Shown: positions 48,090 through 59,575, counted from the stretch's first letter. The stretch: 64,000 nucleotides of DNA from Oegoconia quadripuncta (GCA_949316235.1 OX438750.1:4912501-4976500); one strand, 5' to 3'. Made by a program: numbers and translations. The notes: generated from the letters alone by a model not told the origin.

Positions 48090-51010
48090 TGGTTATTACA
48101 CAAACGCAGCAGAGTAGAGTCAAACCCCGATCCCTAACTCTAGCCTACTTCAACGCTGACGGTTTCAATTACCAACAGCGTATGGAGTGTGCTGAGTTTC
48201 TCTCCGACAATCGAGTCGATATCATGCTAGTGCAGGAAACATTTCTCAAACCTTCTGCCCGCGATCCGAAAATCGCCAATTACAATTTGGTTAGGAACGA
48301 TAGGGTGTCCGCCGCTAAGGGGGGCACTCTTATCTACTACAAAAAGTCCCTGCACTGCATACCCCTACCGACCCCTCCTCTCGAGAACATTGAGGCCTCG
48401 GTCTGTCGCTTAGCAATGACCGGCCATCAGCCCATCACGATAGCTTCAGTCTACATGTCCTGTGCCAAACCGTGCTTGCAGTTGGAGAGCGATTTAGAAT
48501 CGCTCTTCAGTCTAGGAGACGCCGTCATTCTGGCTGGCGATCTCAACTGCAAACACCCACGTTGGAACTCGACTGCCCCCAATCCGAAGGGCGTTATCCT
48601 GGACAGGCTCGCCGACGAGCTTGACTTCGATATCATAGGCCCCATGCACCCCACTCACTTTCCATATCGCGTCGACCATCGTCCGGACGTGCTCGACGTG
48701 ATCATCCTCAAAAACGTAAGCCTTAAGCTGCGGCTCATCGAAACGATGGCCGATCTCAATTCCGACCACCGCCCCGTACTCGTTCAGTTAGGCGCGTCCA
48801 CCGACCCCACCCCCGTCACCAAGACCGTGGTCGACTGGAGGAAGCTCGAGGAGACCCTCGCCTCCTCCAGTGCGGACCTCCTCGGTCGTATACCCGCGGT
48901 CCTCTCCACCGCGGAGGAGACAGTCTCGGCGATCGATGCCCTGACCGGCCACACCCAGAGCGTCATCAGCGACTGTTCGAGACAGGTCCCAGCGACGCCT
49001 GAGTATCGCTGGAACCTGCCCGATGACGCCAGGGAACTGATCAGGGCAAAGAGAGCTGCCACTCGAGCCTACGACAGTTTTCCCAGCGAGCCCAACAAGG
49101 CTCGGATGCGCGCTTTACAGAGGGACGTAAAGAAACGCATCAATGAGCTGCGTGAGACTCGCTGGAACAACTTGTTGAAAGACATCGAGCCTTCTCACCT
49201 GGCCTACTGGAAGTTGGCTCGATCTCTCAAGGCGGACACCACCTCCCCTATGCCCCCACTCGAGAGACCTAATCTCTCCCCCGCGTTCGACGACATAGAA
49301 AAGGCCGAGTGCCTTGCCGACAGTCTCGAGGCCCAATGCTCTCCCAGCACTTTCCCTGTAGACCGAGCGCACCTCGATGAGGTGGACAGCGAGGTCGAAC
49401 GCAGGACCTCCCTCCCCCCCTCTGATACTCTCCCACCGGTCTCGGTCGATGAGGTCAAATCCTTTATCGGGTCGTCACACCCCAGGAAAGCCCCTGGTGC
49501 TGATGGCATCTCCAACAAAGTGCTCAAGCACTTCCCCGAGGCGCTTCTGTCCCTTCTGGCAGCCATTTTTAATGCCTCGATAAGCAACTGCCTCTTTCCA
49601 CAAGTCTGGAAGGAGGCAATTGTAATCGGCATTGAAAAGCCCGGCAAACCCCGTAACTGCCCATCCAGTTACCGTCCCATAAGTCTCCTAAAGACACTCG
49701 CCAAGCTCTACGAGCGCGTCCTTCTCAAACGGCTGAAGGACCACATCGAGTCCAACGAGCTTCTTATCGACGAGCAGTTTGGCTTTAGGGCCAAACACTC
49801 GTGCGTCCAACAGGTACACCGCATAACGGAGTACATACTCTCGGGTCTCAGTAAGCGCCACAACTGTAGGGGGACTGGGGCGCTTTTCTTCGACGTGGCG
49901 AAAGCGTTCGACAAGGTCTGGCACAACGGGCTGATATACAAGTTGTATCAGCTCGGTGTTCCGGATCGTCTCGTACTCATCTTACGGGACTTTCTGTCGA
50001 ACAGGTCCTTTCGATACCGCGTCGAGGGAGCTCTCTCCGCTCCCCATCCCATTCGAGCCGGAGTCCCTCAGGGCTCCGTCCTCTCCCCCATGCTTTACTC
50101 GTTGTACACCAACGACATTCCGCATCACCCGCACGTTGAATTAGCCCTATTCGCTGATGATACTGCCCTCTACTCCACCGGTCACCAACGCGAATTTCTT
50201 TCCAAACGCCTCCAATCCGCGGCCACCGCCCTGGGCGACTGGTTTCGGAAGTGGAGGATAGAGGTAAACCCCGAGAAAAGTACCGCCGTGTACTTCACTC
50301 GGGGGCCTATCCGTCGCACTTGGCGACCGGAGCTCCTCCCCATTCGCATGTTCGACCGCCCCATTCCGTGGGGTAAATCGGTCAAATACCTGGGTGTGAC
50401 CCTCGATAGGGCGATGACTTTCAACGCCCACATCAGACGCGTGCGCAATCGCGCCGCGATGGTGCTCGGCCGTCTGTCCCCCTTGCTCAACAAGAATAGT
50501 AAAATGTCCCTTAGAAATAAGGTGACACTTTACAAAACTTGTATACGTCCGATAATGACGTACGCGAGCGTCAACTTTGCCCACGCTGCGCGAGCTTCCA
50601 TACGCAGGCTTCAGAAAGTCCAGAACAGCTTCATGCGCAAAGCCACGGGCTGTCCGTGGTTCGTGCGCAATGAGGAATTGCACAAAGACTTAGAGCTTCC
50701 CACCGTGGCTCACTTTCTGAAGGCTGCGTCCATAAGATATTTTGACACTGCTGTCAACCATCGCAACCCACGCGTGGTAAGTGCCGCCACTTACCGCGAC
50801 GAACCGGCGACTACCTTCCGGAAAAGGCGTCCCCGGCACGTACTCGCGGATTCCGACGACGACACTACTAAGGCATTAGCCACTATTCATCGTCACTCTG
50901 ACGACAAAACGACATCTCCGATATACTGCCCTCGCCGGCGGGGGCTTTTACGCGTCAAACCGCCTCACTATACGCGATACACGGTCGACACTAGTCGTTT
51001 TGGCTATTAG
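48089..51010 (+). CDS. ORF2 endonuclease/reverse transcriptase (A4)
   Basis: Protein of 973 aa, motifs intact. Private changes are VEGALSAPH (others VEGTLSAPH) and SIRRLQKVQ (others SIRSLQKVQ). Some silent sites match A2 and not A3, so it may be a mosaic. Confidence 0.95.
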   Translation: MVITQTQQSRVKPRSLTLAYFNADGFNYQQRMECAEFLSDNRVDIMLVQETFLKPSARDPKIANYNLVRNDRVSAAKGGTLIYYKKSLHCIPLPTPPLENIEASVCRLAMTGHQPITIASVYMSCAKPCLQLESDLESLFSLGDAVILAGDLNCKHPRWNSTAPNPKGVILDRLADELDFDIIGPMHPTHFPYRVDHRPDVLDVIILKNVSLKLRLIETMADLNSDHRPVLVQLGASTDPTPVTKTVVDWRKLEETLASSSADLLGRIPAVLSTAEETVSAIDALTGHTQSVISDCSRQVPATPEYRWNLPDDARELIRAKRAATRAYDSFPSEPNKARMRALQRDVKKRINELRETRWNNLLKDIEPSHLAYWKLARSLKADTTSPMPPLERPNLSPAFDDIEKAECLADSLEAQCSPSTFPVDRAHLDEVDSEVERRTSLPPSDTLPPVSVDEVKSFIGSSHPRKAPGADGISNKVLKHFPEALLSLLAAIFNASISNCLFPQVWKEAIVIGIEKPGKPRNCPSSYRPISLLKTLAKLYERVLLKRLKDHIESNELLIDEQFGFRAKHSCVQQVHRITEYILSGLSKRHNCRGTGALFFDVAKAFDKVWHNGLIYKLYQLGVPDRLVLILRDFLSNRSFRYRVEGALSAPHPIRAGVPQGSVLSPMLYSLYTNDIPHHPHVELALFADDTALYSTGHQREFLSKRLQSAATALGDWFRKWRIEVNPEKSTAVYFTRGPIRRTWRPELLPIRMFDRPIPWGKSVKYLGVTLDRAMTFNAHIRRVRNRAAMVLGRLSPLLNKNSKMSLRNKVTLYKTCIRPIMTYASVNFAHAARASIRRLQKVQNSFMRKATGCPWFVRNEELHKDLELPTVAHFLKAASIRYFDTAVNHRNPRVVSAATYRDEPATTFRKRRPRHVLADSDDDTTKALATIHRHSDDKTTSPIYCPRRRGLLRVKPPHYTRYTVDTSRFGY

Positions 51011-51234
51011 ATCACTAACACAACACACCTCTCTCCTTTTTCATGTCTCTTTTTCAAAATTCAAAATTGTGTGTCGAGGAGTTTCTTGCGTCGTTTCTTC
51101 TCCTCGACTATACACATTACGAAGCGATGGTAGTCATGTTAGTCTAAAAACTCCCCCATGCAACGCCCTAAGCCGAGGTTCGAGCCCCCGTGGGCACCCT
51201 TAGGCGTCGGTTGCAAAAACTTTTTCCGTGCTGT

Positions 51235-51350
51235 TGCATACAGTCAAGGTGCGCTTCGCGCACCATGACTGTATGCAAGAGACGGGCAGAGCGCTCCCGC
51301 GCTCGCCCACCCGCCCGGCGACGCTGTAAAAAGCCTATCGGCTTGACAGC
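51235..51350 (+). other. Three-hairpin 3' UTR structure (A4)
   Basis: Hairpin I at 51235-51277. All stems are as in A1, but the terminal GATC before the tail is replaced by GTT. Confidence 0.75.
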
Positions 51351-51488
51351 AACTGTTCCTGTTAAAAATTTTTTGAATCGACAGACTTAGCCGACCGGCC
51401 GAAGCGAGCGCACGCACGCTTCGTCACCGTACTTCGCGCCAAAGTGTTTGTGTGTTTATTGTGTTGTTGAATTGTTGAGTTGTGAAAA

Positions 51489-51863
51489 ATGCCGCCCAAG
51501 ACCGGTGGAAAGGCCGCCAAAAAATCAGGCAAGGCCCAAAAGAACATCTCTAAGTCCGACAAGAAAAAGAAGAAGCATAAGAGGAAGGAGAGCTACGCCA
51601 TTTACATCTACAAGGTGCTGAAGCAGGTCCATCCGGACACCGGTATCTCCAGCAAGGCGATGTCCATAATGAACTCGTTCGTGAACGACATCTTCGAACG
51701 CATCGCCGCGGAGGCATCTCGTCTCGCCCACTACAACAAGCGTTCGACGATCACATCGAGGGAGGTGCAGACTTCCGTACGGCTACTGCTGCCCGGTGAA
51801 CTCGCCAAGCACGCGGTCAGTGAGGGCACCAAGGCAGTCACTAAGTACACCAGCTCCAAGTGA
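51489..51863 (+). CDS. H2B: Histone H2B, copy 3
   Basis: Protein of 124 aa identical to the other copies. A4 ends 120 bp upstream of the ATG. The TATATAAA box has been lost altogether with the H2A-H2B spacer, so unlike copies 1 and 2 no H2B promoter remains even at a distance. Confidence 0.98.
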   Translation: MPPKTGGKAAKKSGKAQKNISKSDKKKKKHKRKESYAIYIYKVLKQVHPDTGISSKAMSIMNSFVNDIFERIAAEASRLAHYNKRSTITSREVQTSVRLLLPGELAKHAVSEGTKAVTKYTSSK

Positions 51864-52459
51864 GATATAGATGTCGAAACGTACGCCGCGCCATTTTACT
51901 ACCAAACAAACAACAACCAAAAGGCCCTTTTCAGGGCCACAAATTTGTTCAAACCGTTTCACACGTTTACCAATTGTTGTATTGCATTGTTATCGTTTGT
52001 TGCTTGCTAGTATTTAGAGTAGGTAGGTACCTCTAGCTACCTAGTTTTTAACATTAGTGTATCGAGTACAAGATGATGATACATGACGATAGGTATTATT
52101 GGTACCTACAAGTAGCGTACGGCTCGCCCAAAGCGGCGGGCGCCCCGACAAGATTTTGCTGTTATGAAATCGTGTAATAATATGTAATATACGTAGGTGC
52201 GTTGCAAGAAAGCTCCAAATTATTATTATTATTATTATTATTATATTTTTGTACGTATGGTGTATGTTCTGTACACAACAACATACACCACCTAACATAC
52301 GACCTATCTATTATGCACCGTGAATATATAATAATGAACATTATTATAATAATATTTTCTTAAAATTAGAAGAAAAAAAAAAAAAATATTTCGTTTTTAG
52401 TACCGGTTACATCCGTCGCGTCGCGTTCGCCGCGCCGCGTGCGTCTCCGCGCAACACAA
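51864..52459 (+). other. H2B 3' UTR and H2B-H3 spacer, unit 3
   Basis: As in unit 1: an (ATT)n run near 52218-52243 and no gene. Confidence 0.8.
51923..51938 (+). terminator. H2B histone 3' stem-loop, copy 3
   Basis: GGCCCTTTTCAGGGCC, 59 nt after the stop codon. Confidence 0.96.
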
Positions 52460-52500
52460 TATAAATATCACCCCACGACGGTTTCGAAGTTTTTCAATAT
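52460..52500 (+). promoter_or_regulatory. H3 core promoter, unit 3 (intact)
   Basis: TATAAAT at 52460-52466 and TTCAATAT at 52493-52500, uninterrupted to the ATG. Confidence 0.7.
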
Positions 52501-52592
52501 CTCTCGTCCTCTCGCCGCCGACGGACGCATCGAGCGCTCGTCAGCCCGCGCGTTAGAATCTTATAGTAACTTTGTTGTGAGTGTGTGTGTAG

Positions 52593-53015
<423 letters not shown>

Positions 53016-53164
53016 AACCGGATGCCGTTTCTGTTGTGTCGTGTTGTGTGTTAATGTGTGCCGTGCCGTGTCGTGTCTTCGTGTTCGTTCTGCTGAGCGA
53101 GGGATCAACTAAATCGATCTCTTGTCTCATCTCAATCGAGATGAGCATTCGTTCATTGACGTTG

Positions 53165-53217
<53 letters not shown>

Positions 53218-53288
53218 GCCCGACCGACGGGCACACGACACACACTCGTGCCTCAGCGCTGCTGCGATTTAATTATGATAAAAAAAAA

Positions 53289-53304
53289 GGCCCTTTTCAG
53301 GGCC
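53289..53304 (+). terminator. H3 histone 3' stem-loop, copy 3
   Basis: GGCCCTTTTCAGGGCC, 273 nt after the stop codon. Confidence 0.95.
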
Positions 53305-53432
53305 GCAAAAGTTTCAAACTATAAAAAATGTTTCAAAGCCGATCGTACGCATCGACCGACACCGACTCTATATAGGTACCTACTACTACTACTATGAAAT
53401 AAATAATTTACAATTTCCATATACGTACGTAC

Positions 53433-53709
53433 GTACATACATACATACATACATACATACATACATACATACATACATACATACATACATACATACATAC
53501 ATACATACATACATACATACATACATACATACATACATACATACATACATACATACATACATACATACATACATACATACATACATCCATCCATCCATCC
53601 ATCCATACATCCATCCATACATCCATCCATCCATCCATCCATACATACATACATACATACATACATACATACATACATACATACATACATACATACATAC
53701 ATACATACA
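53433..53709. repeat. (CATA)n/(CATC)n array, unit 3
   Basis: The CATC block has one fewer sub-block than in units 1 and 2. Confidence 0.95.
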
Positions 53710-54022
53710 TGATTAATTACTTACTAGCTTGTTTGCTTTCTTGCCTCCTTCCTTACTTTATATCATCATCCATCATCCATCATCCATCATCCATCATCAT
53801 CATCATCATCATCGTCGTCGTCACCATCATTTAATTAGTCTCATGATTATTATTGTGTTGGTTGGATGGTTAGGGAGGGAATGTTTCAAAAAAATGCGTA
53901 AATCCAATTTTTTTTTTTTTTCCTTATTCCTCATTGCGTTTATATAGTAGTGCGTGGCGACCGGTTAACAAGCAGAGATACCGCTCCCCGCTCTACCTCA
54001 ACCCCGCAAACGTGCTCGTTTC

Positions 54023-54054
54023 TATATTAAGGCCGTTTTCACGGCGCTGGTTTT
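54023..54054 (+). promoter_or_regulatory. Orphaned H4 TATA box upstream of B3
   Basis: TATATTAA at 54023-54030. The duplicated target starts 21 bp and B3 starts 32 bp from its first base. The junction TTTT/CATTCC creates TCATTC, a match to the TCAKTY initiator. Confidence 0.75.
54044..54054. repeat. Target-site duplication of B3 (left copy)
   Basis: GCGCTGGTTTT, repeated at 56465-56475. Confidence 0.9.
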
Positions 54055-54522
54055 CATTCCGCTCCGCGCCGCCGTCGTGCCCGCACGTACCGCGCGCCCT
54101 CTCGCTCCGCCATTGCCGTGAGTACGCTGTGCCGCGTCCCGCACCCCCCCGTGGGTGCGTCATACGCGTTTGTGCCTCCGCACACCCGCCGCCTTTCAGA
54201 TGCGCGGTTTTTTGCTGCCAACTCATTGGCAACACAAAGTCGCGTTAGCACTTAGTTTGCGCATCTGCCGCGTTTGAGTTGGTGGATACGTAACCGTGAC
54301 AACTAAGCCAACTGTCGTTGACCCGGTGCGACTTCAATCCCTTCAGGACCTGAAGAAACCGGCAGACCCGATCCCATTGCACTTGGGCCTTGACCCAAGG
54401 GTGACGGTACGAGCGGCTATCCAATAGGGATACCTGCTCACACCCCTCCCCTTCTCTCTCCCCCCTGCCATTGGCAGGGAGGTTTTTCTTCCCCCCCCAA
54501 ACAATAACACCCCTCAGCCGCT

Positions 54523-56064
54523 ATGGCAACCAAAAACGACTTTTTAGAGATGATCTCATCCTTCCTGGAAAGCAGCGGCATCAATTTTGACAAAGCTGCA
54601 TTCCAAAAATATTTTTGCAAAGCTCTTAAAGAAAAAGCTGCCCGACCCGCCCAACCCGACCCCTCGCCCGTTCAAGAAATGGAGTACTCTGACTCCATTT
54701 CAACCACTTCCTCCCGTAAGAGGCCCGTCTCACCCGATGACGGTTCCAACTCGGAAATCTCCGAGAATGGCACCATCGTCGGCGCTCACCCCCCTTCCGA
54801 CCAACCCGAGTTCGAACTCGTCAAACCCCGCAAGAAGCGGTCCGCCAAATGTGGTTCCAAAACCGCACCCCCCAGCCCCCCCCCTAGCTCGGCCACCGAG
54901 ATCCCCCGCCCCCTCTCTCCCCTTCTCCCACCCACCCTCTCTCCTTCGCCAGCACCTCTGATGTCGCTAGACATCCCCACCCCCGCCCCCCCAAGCCAGA
55001 CGGCAGCCCCCACGCACCCCAAACTTAAAGCCCCCCCGCCTGTCTTCCTCAGGGATAAGACGAAGTGGACCTTCGTCTCAAAACTCTGCACCGACAACAA
55101 GGTGCAATACTCCCAGGCCTCCAACACCGGTGAGGCCATCAAAATAATAGTCCCCTCAATCACCGATTTTAGGAACCTCACGAGGTTACTGTCCCAAAAT
55201 CAAATCCCCTACCACTCCTATGCGCTCCCCGAGGAGCGTAAAATCCGTGCCGTCCTTCGTGGCGTCCCGCACGAACTCCCCAACGAGGCCATACTCGATG
55301 ACCTCATCCTGCAAGGTTTCCCCGTTGAGGCTGTGCACAAAATGCACAGCCGCACGGGTAAAACATACCCACTAGCCCTAGCCATCCTCACCAATGTCCC
55401 CAACGCTAGGGACATCTTCAAAGGAGAACTCACCATCTGTGGGCTCTCCAAAATAAAAATAGAGCCCCCGCACAAACGCGGTCACCCCGGTCAGTGCCAC
55501 CGCTGCCAGCTCTATGGCCACGCAGCGGCAAACTGTTCCGCCAACCCCAGGTGCGTAAAGTGCCTAGAGCCACATAGCACAAAAGAGTGCACACGCACAC
55601 GTGACGATGAGACTCCTCCATCGTGCGTGCTATGTGGACAATCCGGCCATACGGCCAACTACCGCGGTTGCCCGCGTGCTCCCCGCCCCCGCCCCACTCA
55701 AAAGGCTCCTAAAGCCTCCACCCAAGCAGGTCACAAACCTTCACCACCCCCGGTGACACTCCCTCATTTCCCACCCCTTAAGCCCCCTCAGGTCTCAAAC
55801 CCCTGGGGTCCTAAAACCCCAGCCCCCTCCTCAGTCCTCCGCCCTCAGGCTCCTCCAGCCACCCCACGCCCAAATCAACCAAAGCCTCACCCAGGTGGCA
55901 GTATGCCCTCCCTGGCTGAGGACATGCAGACCGTCTACGCTGCAATCAGCGGTATTGATATCGGAGAGATATCAATACTCGCCCGCAAACTACGCGCTTC
56001 ACGCACAGCCCAAGAACGACTCCTTGCTCTAGTCGAACATCACCATCTACTAAACTCCATTTAA
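54523..56064 (+). CDS. ORF1 Gag-like protein (B3)
   Basis: Protein of 513 aa, intact, with three zinc knuckles at about residues 325-338, 344-356 and 368-383 and the RRM/PRE_C2HC-type module before them. Apart from one residue (Arg in EIPRPLSP) it equals the B1 protein. The preserved frame in a form with no reverse transcriptase suggests the Gag protein is useful to the element's own spread. Confidence 0.93.
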   Translation: MATKNDFLEMISSFLESSGINFDKAAFQKYFCKALKEKAARPAQPDPSPVQEMEYSDSISTTSSRKRPVSPDDGSNSEISENGTIVGAHPPSDQPEFELVKPRKKRSAKCGSKTAPPSPPPSSATEIPRPLSPLLPPTLSPSPAPLMSLDIPTPAPPSQTAAPTHPKLKAPPPVFLRDKTKWTFVSKLCTDNKVQYSQASNTGEAIKIIVPSITDFRNLTRLLSQNQIPYHSYALPEERKIRAVLRGVPHELPNEAILDDLILQGFPVEAVHKMHSRTGKTYPLALAILTNVPNARDIFKGELTICGLSKIKIEPPHKRGHPGQCHRCQLYGHAAANCSANPRCVKCLEPHSTKECTRTRDDETPPSCVLCGQSGHTANYRGCPRAPRPRPTQKAPKASTQAGHKPSPPPVTLPHFPPLKPPQVSNPWGPKTPAPSSVLRPQAPPATPRPNQPKPHPGGSMPSLAEDMQTVYAAISGIDIGEISILARKLRASRTAQERLLALVEHHHLLNSI

Positions 56065-56139
56065 ATACAAATATCCCAAACATAAACACTCCCACCCAAT
56101 AAACTCACATCTGATCTGGCTTGCCTCCTGGCGGCCACA

Positions 56140-56167
56140 GATGAGTCAGGGGCACCCCTGACTCATC
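56140..56167 (+). other. 3' hairpin of family B (copy B3)
   Basis: GATGAGTCAGGGG-CA-CCCCTGACTCATC, the same short-loop form as B1. Confidence 0.7.
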
Positions 56168-56433
56168 ATCATCGACTCTCGATTAGCTCTAGGCTCTTCT
56201 AAGTGATGCTCTTCTAGCAGAGCACCACTAGCGCCCCTCCCCTCCCCAGGTAAGGGGTCGCTTCCGATGACGGGATAAAAGCCTCACGGCTAGTCCCTAC
56301 CTCCAAGGCGGAGTTTTAGTGGGTAGGCACACTCTGTGAGTCCCACATAACTTGCACAGCCGGCTGTGCTCGTAAGCTTAGAGCCTTCTCCGCCTCCCTC
56401 CTTCGTTCCTCCGGAGGGTGCCTTTGCATGGGC

Positions 56434-56464
<31 letters not shown>

Positions 56465-56475
56465 GCGCTGGTTTT
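56465..56475. repeat. Target-site duplication of B3 (right copy)
   Basis: GCGCTGGTTTT, partner of 54044-54054, followed by the native AGTTGAG of the H4 leader. Confidence 0.9.
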
Positions 56476-56544
56476 AGTTGAGTGAGTATCGCTCGTTCGT
56501 TCGCGTCGCGTTTCGTTTGTTGTTTGTTTGTCGCAAGTTTGTGA

Positions 56545-56859
<315 letters not shown>

Positions 56860-57623
56860 ACGCGCACCTCACAACCACCGTCGTTCGTCTCTATTCGTTA
56901 GCTCGCTGCCACTCGCGCGCGCTCTCTCTGCGGCATTGGGTTTTGTGCTGTGCTGTGCTGTGCTGTGCCGTGCCGTGCCGTGCCGTGCCATGCCATGCCA
57001 TTCTGTCGCGCACAAGTGACCATCCAGTCGGATCCATGTTGTCTGCTCATCGCATCGCACCGCACATTTCTCTTTCCGTCTGTTGTCTGCGCGCAAACGA
57101 GGGAGGAAGCAAACGAAAAAAAAAAAAGGCCCTTTTCAGGGCCGCATATGATTCCTTTAACGAATATAATGTTTCATTACGATACGATCTGGTCGATATC
57201 TATTGTAAATAAATATGTCTGTCTGTCTGTGTTTGTTCGTGCTCGTTGTAAAGTAAGCCAGCCCACCAGGCACCTACCTACCTACTTACTTACTTACTTA
57301 CACTGCCTACCACCTACCTATTTAGAGAATTTCTTCCGGAAGAAATTAATCTTCTTCATACATACATACATACATACATACATACATACATACATACATA
57401 CATACATACACACATAGGTACATACGTAATGATATAACCCGTACTCGGAATAATTAATGCTTAGGAATAGTTACGTTCATATTTTATGGGTTGGTACGTA
57501 TGCAATGGCACGGTGGTGGTGTACCCATTGTGTACCATACAACAACAACAACAACTACTACAACGATGAAGATGATTTTTATTTTTGTTCGTTTTCGTAT
57601 AACGTTCGTTCGTTTGTTTGTCA

Positions 57624-57663
<40 letters not shown>

Positions 57664-58459
57664 ACAAACAAACAAACAAACAAACAAACAAACAACTGCC
57701 GCCTCACCAACTACGCACGTATACCACCTATCTACCTATCGACCGACCGACCGACCTTTTTCCTTCCTTCTTTTCGTTTTCTTTCTTTTCGTTTTTGAAT
57801 GGGGTTGGCGATTCATTCAACACACACAACAAACAAACATACATACATACATACAGTGAAACGATCGAAATCGAATCCCGTACGTCCTGAACGTATGGAA
57901 GTCCGCCCCGTCTTCGCGGCCGCCGAACGGGCCTCGCGGCGAGAGCGGCGCGTCAGTGTTTTACGACCCCCGACATCTCGACGCTCAAAATAGTACCAAC
58001 ACGTTCGAACCAACGGCGGGATGGTCACAGTTTCTAAGCTCGGATCCCTCGACGTCTCCCGGTCGGGAATGGCGGTCGCGAACTGGCCGTTTTCGCGAGA
58101 TAAATCAATTTTAAACTTCACCTCGGCCCGCCCCGGCTGCCACTATTCAAAACAAACGGACGTCGCTCCGACCGACTGCCCGGCTCGCTCTCGAAATTCG
58201 TACACACATTTAGGTGTATTCAAAACGTTTCTCTTAGACCGCATCCAATACCTATACAGATATGGATAATTGTTAAAAATTTAATCTATCCGACAAGGGT
58301 TAGTGAAAAGTTGGAACCGTTCATACGAGAAAACGTCTCGCGAGCGCGGAGTCCTCAATACAGTATTGCCACGTCCGACGGACTGGCGCTACGAAACGGT
58401 GGCGACACCGTACGTATACAAAGTGTACCACTACCACTCTACTTGCTTACTTACTTACT
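56860..58459 (+). other. H4 3' UTR and H4-H1 spacer, unit 3
   Basis: Nearly identical to unit 2: GTGCT/GTGCC pentamers (56947-56998), the stem-loop, (CATA)n near 57357-57409, (AGTT)n near 57625-57663, (CAAA)n and the GC-richer block at about 57856-58266. No recognisable gene. Confidence 0.75.
57128..57143 (+). terminator. H4 histone 3' stem-loop, copy 3
   Basis: GGCCCTTTTCAGGGCC, 268 nt after the stop codon. Confidence 0.95.
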
Positions 58460-58495
58460 TAATATTATTCCTAGTTTGTGTGGTTCGGTTCAGTC
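58460..58495 (+). promoter_or_regulatory. H1 core promoter, unit 3
   Basis: TAATATTA at 58460-58467 and TCAGTC at 58490-58495. Confidence 0.6.
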
Positions 58496-58570
58496 GTGCG
58501 TCGCGCAGCTCGTCGTTCGTTTGTGTGTTTGTGTGTTCTACATTAAAAACATAATAATAAATATATTATT

Positions 58571-59272
58571 ATGGCAGACACGGCCGTAGCCTCTGATGCA
58601 CCCGCCCCGGCGACACCCGCCAAGAAGCCGAAGGCGTCCGCCGGAGGCGGCGCGAAGAAACCCAAAGCGAAACCGACCCACCCGAAGACGTCCGATATGG
58701 TGAACAGCGCCATCAAGGAGTTGAAGGAGCGCAGCGGATCGTCGCTGCAGGCCATCAAGAAGTATATCGCCGCCCAGTACAAGGTGGACGCCGAGAAGCT
58801 GGCGCCGTTCATCAGGAGGTACCTCAAGAGCGCCGTCGAGTCGGGCGCGCTCATCCAGACCAAGGGCAAGGGAGCGTCCGGTTCTTTCAAGCTCGAATCG
58901 AAGACGTCCGCCTCCAAGAAACCCACCACCGCCAAGTCCGGAGCGAAGGCGTCCGCGGCCAAGCCCAAGAAGGCGGCCGCCTCCTCGGCGGCGGGCGGCA
59001 AGGGCAAGAAGGCGGTCGCGGCCGCCTCCTCTCCGTCTAAGGCGAAATCGACGCCCGCAGCCACCGCCAGGGACAAGAAGGCGGCCGCCGCGAAGAAGAA
59101 GCCCGCCGCTAAGAAAGCGGCCACCCCCGCCAAGGCGAAGGCAGCCGCGCCCAAAGCGAAGAAGACCGCCAAGCCCCCGACGAAGAAGCCGAAAGCGCCA
59201 AAACCTAAGAAGGCCGCCGCCGCTTCTAAGTCGAAGCCCGCCGCGAAGAAGGCCGCCTCGGCGAAGAAGTAA
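58571..59272 (+). CDS. H1: Histone H1 (linker histone), copy 3
   Basis: Protein of 233 aa identical to copy 1. Its 3' UTR holds the longest (CGT)n run of the three. Confidence 0.98.
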   Translation: MADTAVASDAPAPATPAKKPKASAGGGAKKPKAKPTHPKTSDMVNSAIKELKERSGSSLQAIKKYIAAQYKVDAEKLAPFIRRYLKSAVESGALIQTKGKGASGSFKLESKTSASKKPTTAKSGAKASAAKPKKAAASSAAGGKGKKAVAAASSPSKAKSTPAATARDKKAAAAKKKPAAKKAATPAKAKAAAPKAKKTAKPPTKKPKAPKPKKAAAASKSKPAAKKAASAKK

Positions 59273-59410
59273 ATGAATCGGCCGGCCGTCCGACTAAACG
59301 ACGACCAACCCCGCCGCGCCGTCGCCGCCGCCGCCGCCGCCGCCGGTCGATTATGCGATAAAGGTAAATTGTTGATATCTATCTATCTATCAACGCGTCG
59401 CGTCGCGTCG

Positions 59411-59508
<98 letters not shown>

Positions 59509-59544
59509 CCTCCGCGTCGGTCCTCGCGAGCGAGCGAGCGAGCG

Positions 59545-59575
<31 letters not shown>

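Larger units (their letters stand above)
45497..51368 (+). mobile_element. Autonomous Jockey-group element, family A (copy A4)
   Basis: Full length, about 5872 bp, with both ORFs intact and a very short tail (CCTGTTAAAAA). The left flank is the H2A site and the right flank is the H2B start site (TTTTTTGAATCGACAG), so the H2A gene and its spacer (about 1.4 kb) are missing. This is what crossing-over between an A copy at the H2A site and one at the H2B site would leave. Confidence 0.94.
53016..54022 (+). other. H3 3' UTR and H3-H4 spacer, unit 3
   Basis: (CAGA)n at 53165-53218, the stem-loop, the CATA/CATC array and (ATC)n near 53763-53815. No gene seen. Confidence 0.8.
54055..56464 (+). mobile_element. 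Gag-only Jockey-group element, family B (copy B3)
   Basis: A 2410-bp element, the same length as B1, with complete 5' and 3' ends, an intact ORF1, the B-type ORF2 deletion (joint near 56090-56098, a CCCACCC stretch shared by both sides in B2) and its own 11-bp duplication. Site, strand and duplication all differ from B1, so the deleted form has transposed at least twice. Confidence 0.94.
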
